From contig JAQCMX010000279.1 of assembly GCA_028274885.1 (NCBI GenBank), positions 1 through 7,228 of the forward strand: 7,228 nucleotides of DNA, read 5' to 3'. The translations under genes and the position numbers were made by a program. The notes below the pieces were generated by a model. The model did not search any database. It was not told where the DNA came from and saw only the letters and a list, made by a program, of their open reading frames with translations. Origin of the DNA: Haloarculaceae archaeon (lineage in GTDB: Archaea > Halobacteriota > Halobacteria > Halobacteriales > Haloarculaceae). Shown piece after piece: positions 6,442-7,228 of the stretch (positions within the stretch are counted from its first letter, which is position 1; each line of letters starts with the position of its first letter).

Positions 6442-6614
6442 TGTGTGTTCCTTTGGCTGGCACCGGTCCCCAACGCCGGCCAAACACGCGGTTACAATTG
6501 CTCTGAAACCTCATTTCCGGCCATTCTCACATCTAAAAATCGAAGCGTGGAGCGGCCTCGTTTGGAATAGGGTACCGTGCACCAATTATCACAGTAGAGA
6601 ATGGGACACCAGCT

Positions 6615-6624
6615 ATTATATAAT
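6615..6624 (+). promoter_or_regulatory. TATA box of the lipoprotein gene (10-bp palindrome)
   Basis: ATTATATAAT is a perfect palindrome centred about 27 nt before ATG 6646. It is the strongest TATA box in the window. Its place shows that the upstream ATG at 6601 is not the start and that the mRNA is probably leaderless. Confidence 0.6.
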
Positions 6625-6645
6625 CGAAAACGATACGCATTTATC

Positions 6646-7155
6646 ATGAGGCGACGGTCGTTACTGACTCTCCTTTCGGCGGGAGTCACTATTGGCCTGT
6701 CCGGGTGTTTGAACGGGGAGGTCAAAGAGCAGGTGTCGGGCCAAACCATTCGACTGGAACCACAATCCGGGTGGGAACGGGAAATCGATGGTGTGGACGG
6801 GTCAGGCGGCATAGAGTACACCGTCCGATCGGAAACCGGGCGATTTCAGGTCTACTACTTCCGGAAGTCCGAATACGAACAGTACCAGTCATTTTTATCA
6901 GGGGAGGAGATCGGAAGCCATTCCACGGGGATAGGTAAGTTGCACAAAACAGCAGTGTACGACGAGAAACAAGATGTTTACGAGGCACAGGTCCCCGACG
7001 ACGGAGGACGCACATCGATCGGGTTCGAGCAATCGGATTACTTTGTGATCGATTATTCGATGTACGGTGTCGGACTCGATGTCGACGAGCACGGAGATAA
7101 CCTTCGTGCAACGGTTACCCTGCAGGTCGTCGAGGATCGCTTTGATTTTCTCTGA
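6646..7155 (+). CDS. Small Tat-type lipoprotein of unknown function
   Basis: Not recognised as any named family. The 169-aa protein starts MRRRSLLTLLSAGVTIGLSGC. The twin-arginine stretch, followed by a hydrophobic segment and the lipobox LSGC (Cys21), fits a haloarchaeal Tat lipoprotein that is exported folded and lipid-anchored to the outer face of the membrane. The mature part has no further membrane segment or second cysteine. It is acidic and rich in alternating polar and hydrophobic stretches (RFQVYYF, YEAQVP, YFVIDY, ATVTLQVVED), which suggests a beta-rich fold; that is inference. Start ATG 6646 is chosen over the in-frame ATG 6601 because the signal peptide begins there and a strong TATA box lies 27 nt upstream. 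It is divergent from the ribosomal operon and probably monocistronic. Confidence 0.8.
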   Translation: MRRRSLLTLLSAGVTIGLSGCLNGEVKEQVSGQTIRLEPQSGWEREIDGVDGSGGIEYTVRSETGRFQVYYFRKSEYEQYQSFLSGEEIGSHSTGIGKLHKTAVYDEKQDVYEAQVPDDGGRTSIGFEQSDYFVIDYSMYGVGLDVDEHGDNLRATVTLQVVEDRFDFL

Positions 7156-7174
7156 GCGCGGTGTCGGACGGGAC

Positions 7175-7201
7175 GAAAGGTCGCCCACGATGTGGCCTTT
7201 C
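7175..7201 (+). terminator. Hairpin after the lipoprotein gene
   Basis: GAAAGG (7175-7180) pairs with CCTTTC (7196-7201), and the stem extends inward with G-U wobbles to about 10 bp around a 7-nt loop. It begins 20 nt after the stop codon. No T tract follows, so it may be a 3'-end structure rather than a classical terminator. The remaining bases to 7228 show nothing else. Confidence 0.3.
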
Positions 7202-7228
7202 ATACGGCCGTGCGTGACCCTTTACCAC

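Noticed and set aside
6561..6600. Imperfect inverted repeat around GGTACCGTGCACC in the divergent promoter region
   Set aside because: The arms are only 5 nt with a mismatch, well within chance; no spacing relation to either TATA box.
1..7228. Search for a novel defence, mobile or RNA-based system (CRISPR, transposon ends, tRNA, att sites)
   Set aside because: I saw no regular repeat array, transposase motif, tRNA-like fold or paired terminal repeats. The genes are ordinary haloarchaeal carotenoid and ribosomal genes.

Overview
The window looks like chromosomal DNA of a halophilic archaeon (class Halobacteria). The basis is GC-rich DNA, strongly acidic proteins, archaeal-type ribosomal proteins (L39e, L31e) with archaeal IF-6, TATA boxes about 27 nt upstream of start codons (leaderless mRNAs), and the C50 carotenoid (bacterioruberin) gene set typical of haloarchaea.

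Layout. (1) 4-671, minus: a decayed short-chain dehydrogenase with one in-frame stop and three frameshifts. (2) 757-4011, plus: a three-gene carotenoid operon, crtD (CrtI/CrtD-family desaturase), lyeJ (UbiA-family lycopene elongase/hydratase) and cruF (bisanhydrobacterioruberin hydratase). lyeJ and cruF overlap by 8 nt. (3) 4049-4999, minus: crtB (phytoene synthase), convergent with cruF across a 37-nt gap. (4) 5000-5310: an AT-rich intergenic region holding the crtB promoter and probably the 3' end of the next operon. (5) 5311-6410, minus: the tightly packed translation operon rpl39e-rpl31e-eif6. (6) 6411-6645: a divergent promoter region. (7) 6646-7155, plus: a small Tat-type lipoprotein of unknown function, followed by a possible hairpin.

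How the genes work together. CrtB condenses two geranylgeranyl-PP to phytoene. Phytoene is desaturated to lycopene, probably by a CrtI encoded elsewhere. LyeJ adds and hydrates C5 units at both ends of lycopene, CrtD introduces the 3,4 double bonds, and CruF hydrates bisanhydrobacterioruberin to bacterioruberin, the red membrane pigment. The L39e/L31e/IF-6 operon serves the large ribosomal subunit and is functionally unrelated.

I found no mobile element, CRISPR array, RNA gene or clearly novel system. The points worth a second look are the fresh SDR pseudogene, a palindrome pair bracketing the crtD TATA box, the shared leaderless promoter geometry, homopolymer runs in the pigment genes, the TTG-started eif6, and the missing usual downstream partners of the eif6 operon.
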